60,000 nt of DNA from Adiantum capillus-veneris. Lineage: Eukaryota; Streptophyta; Polypodiopsida; Polypodiales; Pteridaceae. The stretch is from assembly GCA_014529385.2 (NCBI GenBank), contig CM043944.1, positions 78,883,884 to 78,943,883 of the forward strand, given 5' to 3'. This document shows positions 42,622-52,573 of this stretch, piece by piece. Below the pieces are notes generated by a model. That model searched no databases, was not told the origin of the DNA, and saw only the letters and a list, made by a program, of their open reading frames with translations. Every line of letters begins with the position of its first letter. The first letter of the stretch is position 1. Position numbers and translations under genes: made by a program.

Positions 42622-43307
42622 GATAAATGCAAAAACAATTAGATAATTGTTGCAAATTATCATTGGACCCTTTTTAATCCTAGCGAATAGAGTTCAAGCA
42701 CCTCATGGAGGTAACATGGGTAGGGGCTTGACATGTGTCCCTGTTGCCTCTTTAAGCTTGGGCTTTCCTTGTGTGTGTGTGTTCTCTCTCTAGCCCCTAA
42801 GGAAAGGGCTCGCCCCTCTCTTTGTAGGGATCTTTTTTACCTTTGGTGCTCAAGCACCTTAGTCATCAAGAATGACTAAGCACTTGGACTAGGGGTGTTC
42901 CCACAAGCATCTCAGGCAAGCATGTCAAAGCACCTCAAGCACCTTAATCATGCAGTAGATCAAGTACCTCAAGCACCTTAATCAAGCACCTCAAGCACGA
43001 CAAGCACCTCGAGCTTGGTCCGGGTTCCCACCTCAAGCTCAGACCTAGCTTACCTGAGGTCAAAGGACTTTTACACATTGGAGGTCTTCAATGAAGCTAA
43101 CCCTAAGGTCTTATGCTCCATTGGTTAGCCTTGCTCTTTGCTAGACCATCTCTCATTTGGGCCCCTTTACTATTGGCCCAGTGTTGAGATAGATCTATAA
43201 GCACATATCTATATCTTAACACTTGTTCCCGTTCATTCTCCCACATTAAGTGATCAATTTAATATTAGAAAATCATTTGGGTTGGTTAGATTTTAGAATT
43301 TATGACA
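42622..43307 (-). repeat. 5' LTR of chromovirus B, part 2
   Basis: Outer portion of the interrupted LTR, matching 29968-30652. It ends TTATGACA and is followed by the chromovirus TSD AAAGA (43308-43312). Confidence 0.93.
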
Positions 43308-43530
43308 AAAGATACATTCCATAGTAGATAACACAACAAAAGATATATTCCATAGTAGCTTGCTCTATTATGTATCTTGTGGCCCCTCAAGGAACGTTCC
43401 TGCTCGAGGGTTATTGTGCATTCCTTTGTGGTGAATCTGATACATCCACTCACAATTGTGGGTATGGAAAAACCTAAAAGACATTAAAATTCCTCGTCGC
43501 TTCTTATTCTTCTTCTTCTTCTTCCTCCTT
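43308..43530 (+). pseudogene. LINE 3' tail (end of the split L1-type element)
   Basis: Continues the LINE sequence cut at 29028 (ACACCACAAAAGA, then TACATTCC). It is non-coding 3' sequence. A near-repeat of TAGATAACACAACAAAAGAT and ATTCCATAGTAG occurs at 43306-43352. No poly(A) tail is obvious, so the true 3' limit is a guess; a (TTC)n run at 43508-43524 may mark it. Confidence 0.5.
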
Positions 43531-44262
43531 CATGTTGAATATGGGGCTTGAAACGAGTAACCCAAAAGATTCCATAATGGCTAAGGTTAGCTTTAACAAT
43601 TCTACTTTTTGACAACAACATCCCTTGTATGGGAGATATTGTGTGCATTCCACTTTGCCCACATTAATTTTGGGTGAGTATACTCCTTGTGGATGGGTTC
43701 CCTAAAGGTGCTTAGGTTTAGGTTTGTTTTACCTAATGATCAAAGCCACAAGAAACAAAAGCAAGTTCTTTTCAAAGACAAGCAATTGGAAATGCAAGAA
43801 CCACAAGATTTTCAAGAATTATACAAGAGGTTGCAGACAAAGCTACATATGTTTACTTTCTTCTGATCACAAAATAAAAAAAGTGATTCCAAATGCTTAT
43901 TTTCCCATCATCAAAAGTTTTTTTCCAACAATTTCCTTCTGTTGTTAAGGTAGGTAGGCATCATACTTTAAGGGTGAAATAATATAAGACTTGAAACAAA
44001 GGTTTCTTGTTGCATTAATGGTTAGTGGGAAGGTCCATGATTGCATGAGAGTACAACAAAAAGTTTCACATGGTTTTCATTTACTACATCGATTTAGAAT
44101 CTACCTCCATAGAAATTTTTAATGGGGTTTTGAAAAATTATGTGGTGTGAAGGAGATTTGTTTTTGCCATAATAGCACACATTTTGTATTAAAGTTAGAG
44201 AGGAAAAATACATTAAGATGATTGATATAGGTAGCCTTTACAATCATACATATGCAAAGAGA
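43531..44262. other. Unassigned stretch
   Basis: About 730 bp of AT-rich DNA. The open frame 43724-43948 (plus) shows no domain I know. It ends at the TSD of the next copia element. Confidence 0.5.
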
Positions 44263-44267
44263 TTTTT

Positions 44268-44587
44268 GTAAAGAAAGAGGATGCAAGAGAGCTACACAAG
44301 ACAAGCACAAAGCACACAGAGATGGAAAGCTTCTTCTTCTTCTCTAAGAAAAGAGAGTACAAAATGACTAAGTGCTAAAACTGAAAAGTAGCACATATGT
44401 ACATGCGGTCACTAAGTGTGAACTCGCTAGAAGCATACTAGGCTGGCACTATAAGTGTAGTCCAGCTGTAGAATCACTGGCAGAGATCCTCCGTGTCGGT
44501 CACCTAACGCGCCAGTGAGTAAATATCGTAAGCGGCCAAGACCCGTAGTGGATGCCAGCTCAAGATGTAGAGCTCGACATCTCAACA
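44268..44587 (-). repeat. 3' LTR of the young copia, 320 bp
   Basis: Plus-strand sequence TGTAAAGAAAG to CATCTCAACA. One G shorter than the other LTR near its start. Confidence 0.95.
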
Positions 44588-45873
44588 CTCCCCCTCGAGC
44601 TCTGCATGTCGTAGAGTCCAAGCATAGTCCAGAAACGTTGAAGCTTCTCAGCTCCGAGGGCCTTGGTAAAGATATCCGCTATCTGCTCCTCTGTGTTGAC
44701 GTAGACCAAGTCGATGTCGCCCGCCAACACTCGCTCTCGAACGTAGTGGTAATGGACCTCTATGTGCTTGGTCCTGGCATGGAACACTGGGTTCCTAGCC
44801 AACTGCATGCTGCTGAGGTTGTCACAATGGATGACAATCTACTGGTCCACCTGCACTCCCAAGTCCTCAAGTAATGTGCGTAGCCAAGCTACCTCACACG
44901 CTGCAACTGCTGCACCTCTGTACTCGGCCTCTGTGCTCGATAAAACAACCGTAGGATGCTTTTTGCTGCTCCAAGTAACAGCAACACTCCCAAAAGAGAA
45001 CATGAAGCCACTCGTAGATCTCCTATCAACAATGCTACCTGCCCAATCTGCATCTGTATACCCATACAATGCTAATGGCGCATCTGCTGCATAGAACAAT
45101 GCGTAGTCAAGAGTCCCTTGCACATACTGAAGTGTGCGTCGTACTCCATCCAAATGTGGCTTCCTCGAAAGCTGCATGAATTGACTCTCCAAGCCTACTG
45201 TGTAGCTCAAGTCTGGCCTCGTGATAGTCAAGTAGATTAGACTACCCACAATCTTTCTGTACATCTTGACATCCTCAACAACATCACCCTTCTCTGCACT
45301 CAGCTTTGCATTCACATCCAAGGGAATAGAAATTGGCTTACAATCAGCCATACCATACTTTGACAACATGTCCAAAGCATATTGTCTCTGTGACAGACAT
45401 ACACCCTCTGGAGTCCTGATCACCTCAATGCCAAGAAAGTAGCGCAACTCGCCCAAATCTTTCATTTCAACCTCCTGTTTAAGAAGACCCTTCACATGGT
45501 CAATCTCCATAGCATTGTCACCCACAATAATAAGGTCATCTACATATATGGTAATGACCACAATCCCCACATCACTCTCACGTACATAGAGTGAATGATC
45601 AGCATGAGCTCTCCTAAACCCAATACTGACAAGATACTTGGCAATCCTGTCATACCATGCTCTAGAGCCCTGCTTCAAACCATACAAAGCTTTGAGAAGT
45701 CTGCATACATAATCTGGGTAACCTGGATCGACATAACCAGGTGGCTGATCCATATACACTTCCTCTTGCAACTCACCATTCAAGAAGGCATTCTTTACAT
45801 CCATTTGATGCATAATCCATCCTCTAGATGCAGCCACTGCTATGACAGCTCTCACAGTCGTCATCTTTGCCAC
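44560..45873 (-). pseudogene. pol: Copia reverse transcriptase (main part) and RNase H
   Basis: The frame 44839-45873 holds QMDVKNAFLNGELQEEVYMD, CRLLKALYGLKQGSRAWYD, ITIYVDDLIIVGD (catalytic YVDD), MKDLGELRYFLGIEV and KYRKIVGSLIYL-like MYRKIVGSLIYLTITRPDLS. RNase H follows: YTDADWAGSIVDRRSTSGFM and VLSSTEAEYRGAAVAACEV. A single TAG at 44839-44841 separates the last part (MQLARNPVFHARTKHIEVHY, then EEQIADIFTKAL), which is in the same frame and ends in the 3' LTR region. All catalytic boxes are present. Confidence 0.95.
44588..44599 (-). other. Polypurine tract of the young copia
   Basis: Minus strand CTCGAGGGGGAG just before the LTR. Confidence 0.8.
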
Positions 45874-46376
45874 TGGAGAAAAACATAGTCTATGCCATAC
45901 GTCTGTGCATAACCCTTTGCGACTAGCCTTGCCTTGTGACGCTCAATGTTACCATCAGCCTTATGCTTGGTTTTATACACCCATTTATAGCCAATAGCTT
46001 TCTTGCCACTTGGCAATGGCACCAACTCCCATGTGTCGTTTGCTTCCAATGCAGCCATCTCTTCATTCATTGCATCATCCCAATGCACATTTCCAACTAC
46101 ATCCTCAAAACATGTGGGCTCCACATCCTGTATCACCTTAGCCATGTAGGCTTGGTGATGCGCTAGATACCCATCATAAGTCAATTTCTGAACTGGATTT
46201 CTGACTCTGTTAGATCTGCGCGGTCCTGGGTCACTCCTTTGCCCTCTAGTATCTTCTTGTACTTTCCTTACACCAGGTGTCCTAACAGCCGGAATTTCAA
46301 ATTCCTCATCAAGACTTTGTTCAGAACCATCTGAATCCATGTCTACATGTGAAAAACCTGATGATGCATCAGCCAT
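45861..46376 (-). pseudogene. pol: Integrase tail and start of copia reverse transcriptase
   Basis: Pro/Arg/Ser-rich integrase tail (RRSNRVRNPVQKLTYDGYLA), then the copia reverse transcriptase entry: WDDAMNEEMAALEANDTWEL, VPLPSGKKAIGYKWVYKTKH and ARLVAKGYAQTYGIDY. A one-base shift near 45880 moves into the frame of the main reverse transcriptase part. Confidence 0.92.
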
Positions 46377-46513
46377 AAAGGGAGGTTCATCTACATTTTC
46401 CTTTCCTTTTCGTGATACATTCCCTGTACCTGTTGGTGGAGTAACCTACGTACGTAGTCTACCATTCCATGGCTTCTCAACAGAGCCACGAGAAGAGGAC
46501 TCTTGTGGTCCAC

Positions 46514-48049
46514 TCAAAACCTGTGTGACTGTGGCCTCACATTTTGTACAACCACATCATCTTTTACATCAGCCCCAATAGTGCCATGTGCATTACTGTA
46601 CCAGCTGCTCATCTCATCAAAGACTACATCTCTGCTCACTCGTAATTCTCGTGTAGTAGGATTGTAGCACCTGTAACCCTTTTGTTCAAGGGAATATCCC
46701 ACAAGAATACATTTCTCTGCTTTAGGATCCAATTTCCTATGCAACTCATCTGGTACATGCACGTAAGCTATGCAGCCAAACACTTTCAAGTGTGCCAAAT
46801 CAGGCTTTGTACCTGTAAACTTTTCCTCAGGCGTTACATCATGCACCGCAGCTGTAGGTGTCTTGTTCATAATGTACACAACTGTATTTACAGCTTCAGC
46901 CCATAAATGATGAGGCATGTTCTTCTCATTCATCAATGCACGTGCAACCTCTGCAATGTGCCTGTTTTTCCTTTCTGCGACCCCATTCTGCTGTGGAGTA
47001 TATCTGCATGTAAACTGCCTACGTATACCATGCATTCGCAGAAAATCTGAAAAATCATTGGAGAAGTACTCTCCCCCTCCATCTGACCTCAATGTCTTGA
47101 TTTGCATATCTGTCTCCTTCTCAATCATGACTTTGAAGTCCTAAAAGTGACCAAACACTTCACTTTTGTTACGCATGAAGTAGACCCATACTTTCCTTGT
47201 ATGGTCATCAATGAAAGAGACATAATACCTACAACCATGTATACTTGCAGTATCGGTTGGACCCCAAACATCTGTGTGCACCACCTCAAGTGGCTTTTTA
47301 CATACATTGCGCTCATGTGGAAATGAGCCCTTTGACTGTTTTCCAAACTGGCATGTTGCACACACTTTATGCATACCATCCACCTTGAATTTGGGCAAAC
47401 CTTTTACAATCTGTTTTGATTGCATGCTGTGCAATCTCTGCTCATTGACATGGCCAATCCGTTTGTGCCAAATGTCAACATCAGCCACAACACCTGTGCC
47501 CTGTGCAAATAATGCAGCTTTTACCTCAGGCATGTCTACATTCAGCGTAAACATTCTGCTCACACATTTTCCCTCTGTGATCAGCTTACAGCCATTCTGG
47601 AAATCTTCTACATAGCAGCCATTTGGATTGAAGCGAACCTGCAAACGCTGCTCAACCATTTGTCCAACAGAAACAAGATTCTTCGTAATGTTTGGGACAT
47701 GAAGTACATCTGCTAAGTAATTTGATTTTCCACTCTTCATATTTAGAGGTATGTCCCCTACATGAGCAATGGGGTGAGCTGTGTCATCTCCTTTCTGCAC
47801 ATAGCCTGACACATCCGGTTTGCGCATATCTCTAAACCACTCTCCACGAGAGGTCATGTGATTAGAGGCACATGAATCCACATACCAAACATCATCTTGG
47901 GTGGAATTCTCTGCAGTCATTGTATTCATTACATGCTGCATAACAAACATGCGCTCGTTTTTGCTGTCATCTGCATCTCTGCTAGTAGATGCATAGTTGC
48001 CCTGTTCTCTCTTTCCACTTGCTTTTCCTTTTGGACAGTCACGTGACAT
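46514..48049 (-). pseudogene. pol: Copia protease and integrase
   Basis: Frames 47141-48049 and 46514-47128 are in phase and separated by a single TAG (47141-47143). After the zinc knuckle comes WYVDSCASNHMTSRGEWF; the catalytic motif reads DSC where copia proteases have DSG, probably an inactivating change. Then LVSVGQM, DIWHKRIGHVNEQRL (Gag-pre-integrase), VCATCQFGKQSKGSFPHE (zinc-binding Cys pair), HTDVWGPTDTASIHGCRYYV, FIDDHTRKVWVYF, LRSDGGGEYFSNDF and TPQQNGVAERKNRHIAEVAR; the integrase catalytic Asp, Asp and Glu are present. LKVFGCIAYVHVPDELHRKL and KCILVGYSLEQKGYRCYNP follow. A frameshift lies between 46514 and 46376. Confidence 0.95.
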
Positions 48050-48914
48050 GTGACCTCTTTCACCACAAGTCCAACATTCTCTACTATCTGCAGTATGTTG
48101 CTGTCTGCTTGATCCTGCACCACGACCAGCTCTTTGACTCCCCCTGCCTTGAGACTAGTGTCCCCTGCCACCTGTATTGTTTTGATTTGATTGACCTTCT
48201 TGAAATTGGTCCCTGCAACCACTTGGGCCTCGACCACGACCTCTACCTCTACCTCTGTTGGAGTTAGAATAGAAGGCATGTTCAGACCTATTTCTGCCAC
48301 GAGAAGAAGACGTGTCAAGACCAAGGTTCTTCTCCTCAAGAATAAGCATAGAAATCAAATCTTAGAACACGGGGATGTCGTCTCTTGTATTCATGGAAGA
48401 CTTGAAATGTACATACTCATCTCCTAGACCATCCAAGCATGCACGGACAATGTCATCGTCTTCCACTGAGACTTTAATAGATCCAAGAGCCTCAATGATA
48501 CTCTTGATCTTCAAAGCATAATCATTGATGGAGAGGTTGTTCCTCTTAGCCTGATTTAGTTCCGACTTTAGTTGAAGCTTCCTGGCTTTAGTGTTCACCT
48601 CAAACACTCTGCCTAAGTTTTTCCATGCAATGGCGGGGGTTTCAGCATCCTGTAGGATAGCCCATCATGTCATCTGTGATGCTCATAGAAAGCCAATACA
48701 TCACTTTGCTCTGGCCTTGTTGCCAGTCTCTCAAAGCTTTCCTTCGTTCTGCTGTAGCATTTGCCTTGGGAATCTCTGGTTCCTTTTCATTGTCTCCTTC
48801 TACATAGTCCCAATAACCTTTTCCTTTCAGGAAATTTGTTATTCTGAACTTCCATGCAGGGTAGTTATTTTTCTCAAGCTTCTCAGTGACAATCTGATTG
48901 AAACCGTCAGACAT
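48035..48914 (-). pseudogene. gag: Copia Gag with zinc knuckle
   Basis: Start at 48914 (MSDGFNQIVTEKLEKNNYPAW), the typical copia Gag opening. It continues in 48362-48607 (LQLKSELNQAKRNNLSINDY, the copia Gag UBN2-type region) after a frameshift, and in 48155-48358 (Arg/Gly-rich RGRGRGRGRG) after one stop. The zinc knuckle CWTCGERGHMSRDC (about 48035-48076) is in phase with the protease. Gag forms the particle; the RG repeats and knuckle bind RNA. Confidence 0.92.
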
Positions 48915-49164
48915 CTTGAAGCACTAAGACAAAATAGCTACAATCTGCAAAAACTTGCAAATCTGCTGAACCTGCTATCGTGGTACTTGTAACGCTTTCT
49001 ACACTCAACGAGTGTCCACAATCAAGCGTACATACAACCACTGTACTTGTACAATAAATCTCTGTGTGCTGCACTTTGGAGACCTGTTCAGAAACTTGTA
49101 CGAAGGATTGCGAACGAAGGGATTGTGATGCTCTTACTCTCTTAGCCTCTCTTGCCTGAACCAG

Positions 49165-49176
49165 GCTCTGATACCA
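49165..49176 (-). other. Primer-binding site of the young copia, initiator tRNA-Met type
   Basis: Minus strand TGGTATCAGAGC, perfect, directly adjoining the 5' LTR. The leader to Gag is 48915-49164. Confidence 0.96.
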
Positions 49177-49497
49177 TGTAAAGAAAGAGGATGCAAGAGA
49201 GCTACACAAGACAAGCACAAAGCACACAGAGATCGAAAGCTTCTTCTTCTTCTCTAAGAAAAGAGAGTACAAAATGACTAAGTGCTAAAACTGAAAAGTA
49301 GCACATATGTACATGCGGTCACTAAGTGTGAACTCGCTAGAAGCGTACTCGGTTGGCACTATAAGTGTAGTCCAGCTGTAGAATCACTGGCAGAGATCCT
49401 CCGTGTCGGTCACCTAACGCGCCAGTGAGTAAATATCGTAAGCGGCCAAGACCCGTAGTGGATGCCAGCTCAAGATGTAGAGCTCGACATCTCAACA
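49177..49497 (-). repeat. 5' LTR of the young copia, 321 bp
   Basis: Plus-strand sequence TGTAAAGAAAGAGG to CATCTCAACA, followed by TSD ATTTT. Confidence 0.95.
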
Positions 49498-49502
49498 ATT
49501 TT

Positions 49503-50740
49503 GTCAATAAACATTGCAAAACATTGAGGCCAAAAAATGTGAGTTTCCCACAAGGGGGATACAAGCGGAGTTACTCTTTGTCTAAGGTGGGGTCGAGATA
49601 TGTGACTATGGCCATTCTTGCAAAAAAGTCTAAGTCTCTACGGAGAAGAGTGATGACATTATTCACTTCAAGTTGCAATTGGGTGGCCAATATGTTGTTT
49701 GTTATCTCTATTGACCATTTATGGATATGGGCCATAGCCCCATCCTGATAGGAAGTAAGGGCGCTAGAGGGCATCCTAGTTTGATTGATTGGGCTAGCTT
49801 GAAGGGGCTAGGAAGCAAGCCCTTAAATGAAGAAGTTTATAAAATAGAGGACACCCTAGCACATGATCATAACGTTTTTCCCATGTTTTTTTTGCTAATA
49901 GAGATGGGATTTTAAGATGCTGCTTGGCAAAGGTCTGTTGGTCTAAGACTAAGTAAAGTTGGGTTTAGATAGCGGCGACGAAAATCAAACTCTCTCTCAA
50001 ACTCCTCCAACCTTCTGTTCACATGAGAGGAGAGCTTTTAACAAAATAAAAGAAGTCCGCAGAAGAGCAACCAATCAAATCCATCGCTTTGGTCAAGCTG
50101 AGGTGCTAGTGCGAGCAATTCTATGTTTGAGACTCATGCTCCAATAGAGAAACATACCAACCCTCGATTTAGAGACAAAAACCTGGAATGTTCTTGGAGC
50201 ATCGCTTATGTTTCACTTTGCGCTTTGCTACCATTATGGGTCTTGACTCTTGAGTGTCTCTAAACAGCCTCAAACATTGAATTTCCTAAAATAGAGCATT
50301 GAGATGAAGTTTTAATAATATCAATCTCGGTATTATTTAATCTTCCTTTTCGTAATGGATCTAACACAATTTTCACATTTGAAAGTTGACCATACTTTCA
50401 AATTTCTATGCTACATATTGGCATATTTTCAAAGAAATGCATTAGTAGCTCGAGAGACTTGTTTTCTTTTCAAGGGAGACGCACTCAAGGCCCCGGATCC
50501 GAAACTCCCTAAGCAATCCAATGGTCATGATCAACCTAAGATCGTGAGGCCCTCTATCCCACCTCCCAAAAGGAGGTGTGAATTAGTGATGAGGGAGGGC
50601 GAGCCTCGTTTTCTTTTCAAGGAGCTCTGCATGAGCCTAGCCTATAATATAAGACGGGATTCCATACCTGACGGGTCGCAAAAAATGAAAATTGATCATA
50701 GGCAATCGTCGATTTGCAGGTTGGAGATGGAAGAGGTTGG
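49503..50740. other. Unassigned stretch
   Basis: About 1.2 kb. The plus frame beginning at 50355 runs 187 residues and includes a basic Pro-rich segment (KIVRPSIPPPKRRCEL), but its 3' part is microsatellite-derived and I recognise no domain. Other frames (49571-49774 minus, 49959-50147 plus) are equally unassigned. It could hold a remnant plant exon. Confidence 0.4.
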
Positions 50741-50746
50741 CCCCCC

Positions 50747-51090
50747 CTCTCTCTCTCTCTCTCTCTTTCTCTGTGCGCAGGATTGTTCCTACGACGTTAA
50801 AACTCTCTCTCTCTCTCTCTCCACATCTCGTCGACAAACGTCGGCGTCTGACAACGCAGATACCTTTCTTTCTCCGGGGTCCGCAGACACGCACATGGCT
50901 CTTTTTTTTTTGGTATAGACCTAATGTAGCCTACTAGCCTCTATATGGAGCCAGCGGGCAGCGAGCAAGTGGAATACCAGTAGTGGGTGGTTGGTTTTGA
51001 AAAATCCTCTCTCTCTCTCTCTCTCTCTCTCTGCTTTACTGTAACTAGTAGGATGATGGGTTTTTCTCTCGCGCACTCTCCCTCCCTTCC

Positions 51091-51128
<38 letters not shown>
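50747..51128. repeat. Cluster of four CT microsatellites
   Basis: CT arrays at 50747-50766, 50803-50820, 51006-51032 and 51094-51128, separated by short unique DNA. A T-run lies at 50901-50911. Serine/leucine and arginine/glutamate frames here are artefacts. Confidence 0.95.
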
Positions 51129-51130
<2 letters not shown>

Positions 51131-51457
51131 GTGCATCAGGAGCAAGGTGCTGTAGAGGCGTGTAGTTGGATCATCATGGACATCACTGATGGTTAGTCTT
51201 TCAGGGTGTGGTACTACTTGAGGTAGCTAGCTCGATTTGGGATGGAGTTTCCTTTTGCGGTGGTTGGGGAGCATGTGAGAAATGGCCGTGGCCTTCTAAG
51301 CAAATTGATGAGGAGTCAATCTCCTTCTTTGAGTACAGTGTTCGCATTGGGTGGCGGATCCTTCTAAAGGAGCAACACCCTCCACATCCACAAGAAGATT
51401 TAGAAATTTTCTCATGTAGGAAAATGGAGTCTTTTTCAGTGTTTTTCATACAATGCA

Positions 51458-51617
51458 CAACATCATGAGCTTTTGCTCGAGAGGCACCACATATAACCTA
51501 GCTAGGTACGATTGGGGGCCAGGGACCACCGGCCCCCCCACCGGGCCGGCGGTCCCCTACCCCCAATCATACCTAGCTAGGTATGCGGTGCCTCCCTGGC
51601 CGAAGCTCATGATGTTG
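51458..51617. repeat. Imperfect inverted repeat (hairpin), arms about 75 bp
   Basis: Arm 51458-51534 and the reverse complement of 51544-51617 share CAACATCATGAGCTT, GAGGCACC, CCTAGCTAGGTA, GATTGGGGG, GGGACC and CCGGCC in the same order, with a loop of about 9 bases rich in C. Each arm also contains the small palindrome ACCTAGCTAGGT. The layout fits a foldback MITE or an inverted-duplication hairpin. ACAATG occurs on both sides (51450-51455 and 51627-51632), but not flush with the arms, so I do not claim a TSD. Confidence 0.85.
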
Positions 51618-51632
51618 AGGTAAGTCACAATG

Positions 51633-52570
51633 TGAGAATTATTGTGAGAATCTGTCCAACACTTTTTGTGATCGTCCATGCCAGTCGGGGCATTGGTCTC
51701 ATGAGTGCATCTCTCTTGCTTTTCGGCTATAGTTTTGGTCGTGAATTTGAAGCCTTAGAGTTAGCCGGATATGTTACTTCATGTGGATGATTTGGTTTCC
51801 TTGTTGGTACTTGGGCTGGCCATGATTGGACATGTCAACGATGTACTACACAATAGGAGTCCCTATGCCATTGCTTTTGGATATGCCCATATGGACAACC
51901 GGTTTAGCAGGCGATATATTGTTTGCTTATTGGAGTTGGCATTCATATATGTTGGCTTTGTGATGTGGGAGGTGGTTGCATGGCTATTGCAATTTCTGGG
52001 GTCACACATTATTTGAGGATTCTCTTAGAGGTCCAATCTTCTTGCTCACATCTTTGGGTTATAAATGAGGCACTCTTGATGTGCTTTTATCCAATGTGTA
52101 TCAGTTTGATCTCTATCTGTGGATACGATTTTTACCATGATTAGCTCCATTCCATTATGGATTGTGGAAGGCTCGTTGTGCTCACAGCTTTCCCCGACAT
52201 CTACCACCTTGATAGCTATTTGGTCAGAGTTGTTGCACACTCTTTGCAACTAGTGGGATACATCAGCAGGCTCCTTCAGGGTAATAGAGCGGTGTTGATA
52301 CTCTTTTCTTTGGCTATGGGTGTGGGCTTCCATACTTTTCAATATGGATTAGGGACACATCGCATGGCATTATGCACCCCTTTGATTATACATTAGCTAT
52401 TACAATAGGTATTATGCAAGATTGGATCTCAAAAAAGTACTACTTTCTTGGTATCAATCAATAGAATCACTTCGGATCATAGACTTGCACTAAAACATCA
52501 GCTCTTTGACATGCACTTCAAAAAAGCCAAAATTTATCTCTTATTGAGCATTTTTATAATTATAATTATT
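51633..52570. other. Unassigned stretch
   Basis: About 940 bp. Overlapping plus-strand frames (51771-52016, 51923-52144) are Val/Leu-rich with no recognisable domain. It may be the decayed 3' part of the minus-strand LINE to the right, but I see no zinc-finger or IWxxRN motif. Confidence 0.4.
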
Positions 52571-52573
52571 TGC

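Larger units (their letters stand above)
29029..43307 (-). mobile_element. Ty3/gypsy chromovirus, copy B (minus strand, interrupted by copia)
   Basis: LTRs at 29029-30652 (3' LTR) and 36204-43307 (5' LTR, split by the copia insertion 37069-42621), flanked by a perfect TSD AAAGA (29024-29028 and 43308-43312). Internal genes read right to left: Gag 35789-34327, protease, reverse transcriptase, RNase H, integrase, chromodomain ending at 31012. Without the copia element it would be about 8.7 kb. It is the better-preserved sibling of copy A: only a few stops and frameshifts break the polyprotein. It lies in the 3' end of the same LINE. Confidence 0.95.
44268..49497 (-). mobile_element. Young Ty1/copia element with short LTRs (minus strand)
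   Basis: 5230 bp, LTRs 44268-44587 and 49177-49497, TSD ATTTT (44263-44267 and 49498-49502), initiator-Met primer-binding site at 49165-49176 and polypurine tract at 44588-44599. By eye the two LTRs differ at four substitutions and one 1-bp indel over 320 bp, about 1.3 percent, so insertion is recent compared with the others here. Despite this the polyprotein carries several stops and three frameshifts. The element may have been copied from an already defective, co-packaged RNA. Confidence 0.95.

Noticed and set aside
51450-51632. ACAATG repeats as a TSD of the 160-bp hairpin
   Set aside because: The repeats are not flush with the inverted arms (2 bp away on the left, 9 bp on the right) and are only 6 bp, so chance is likely.
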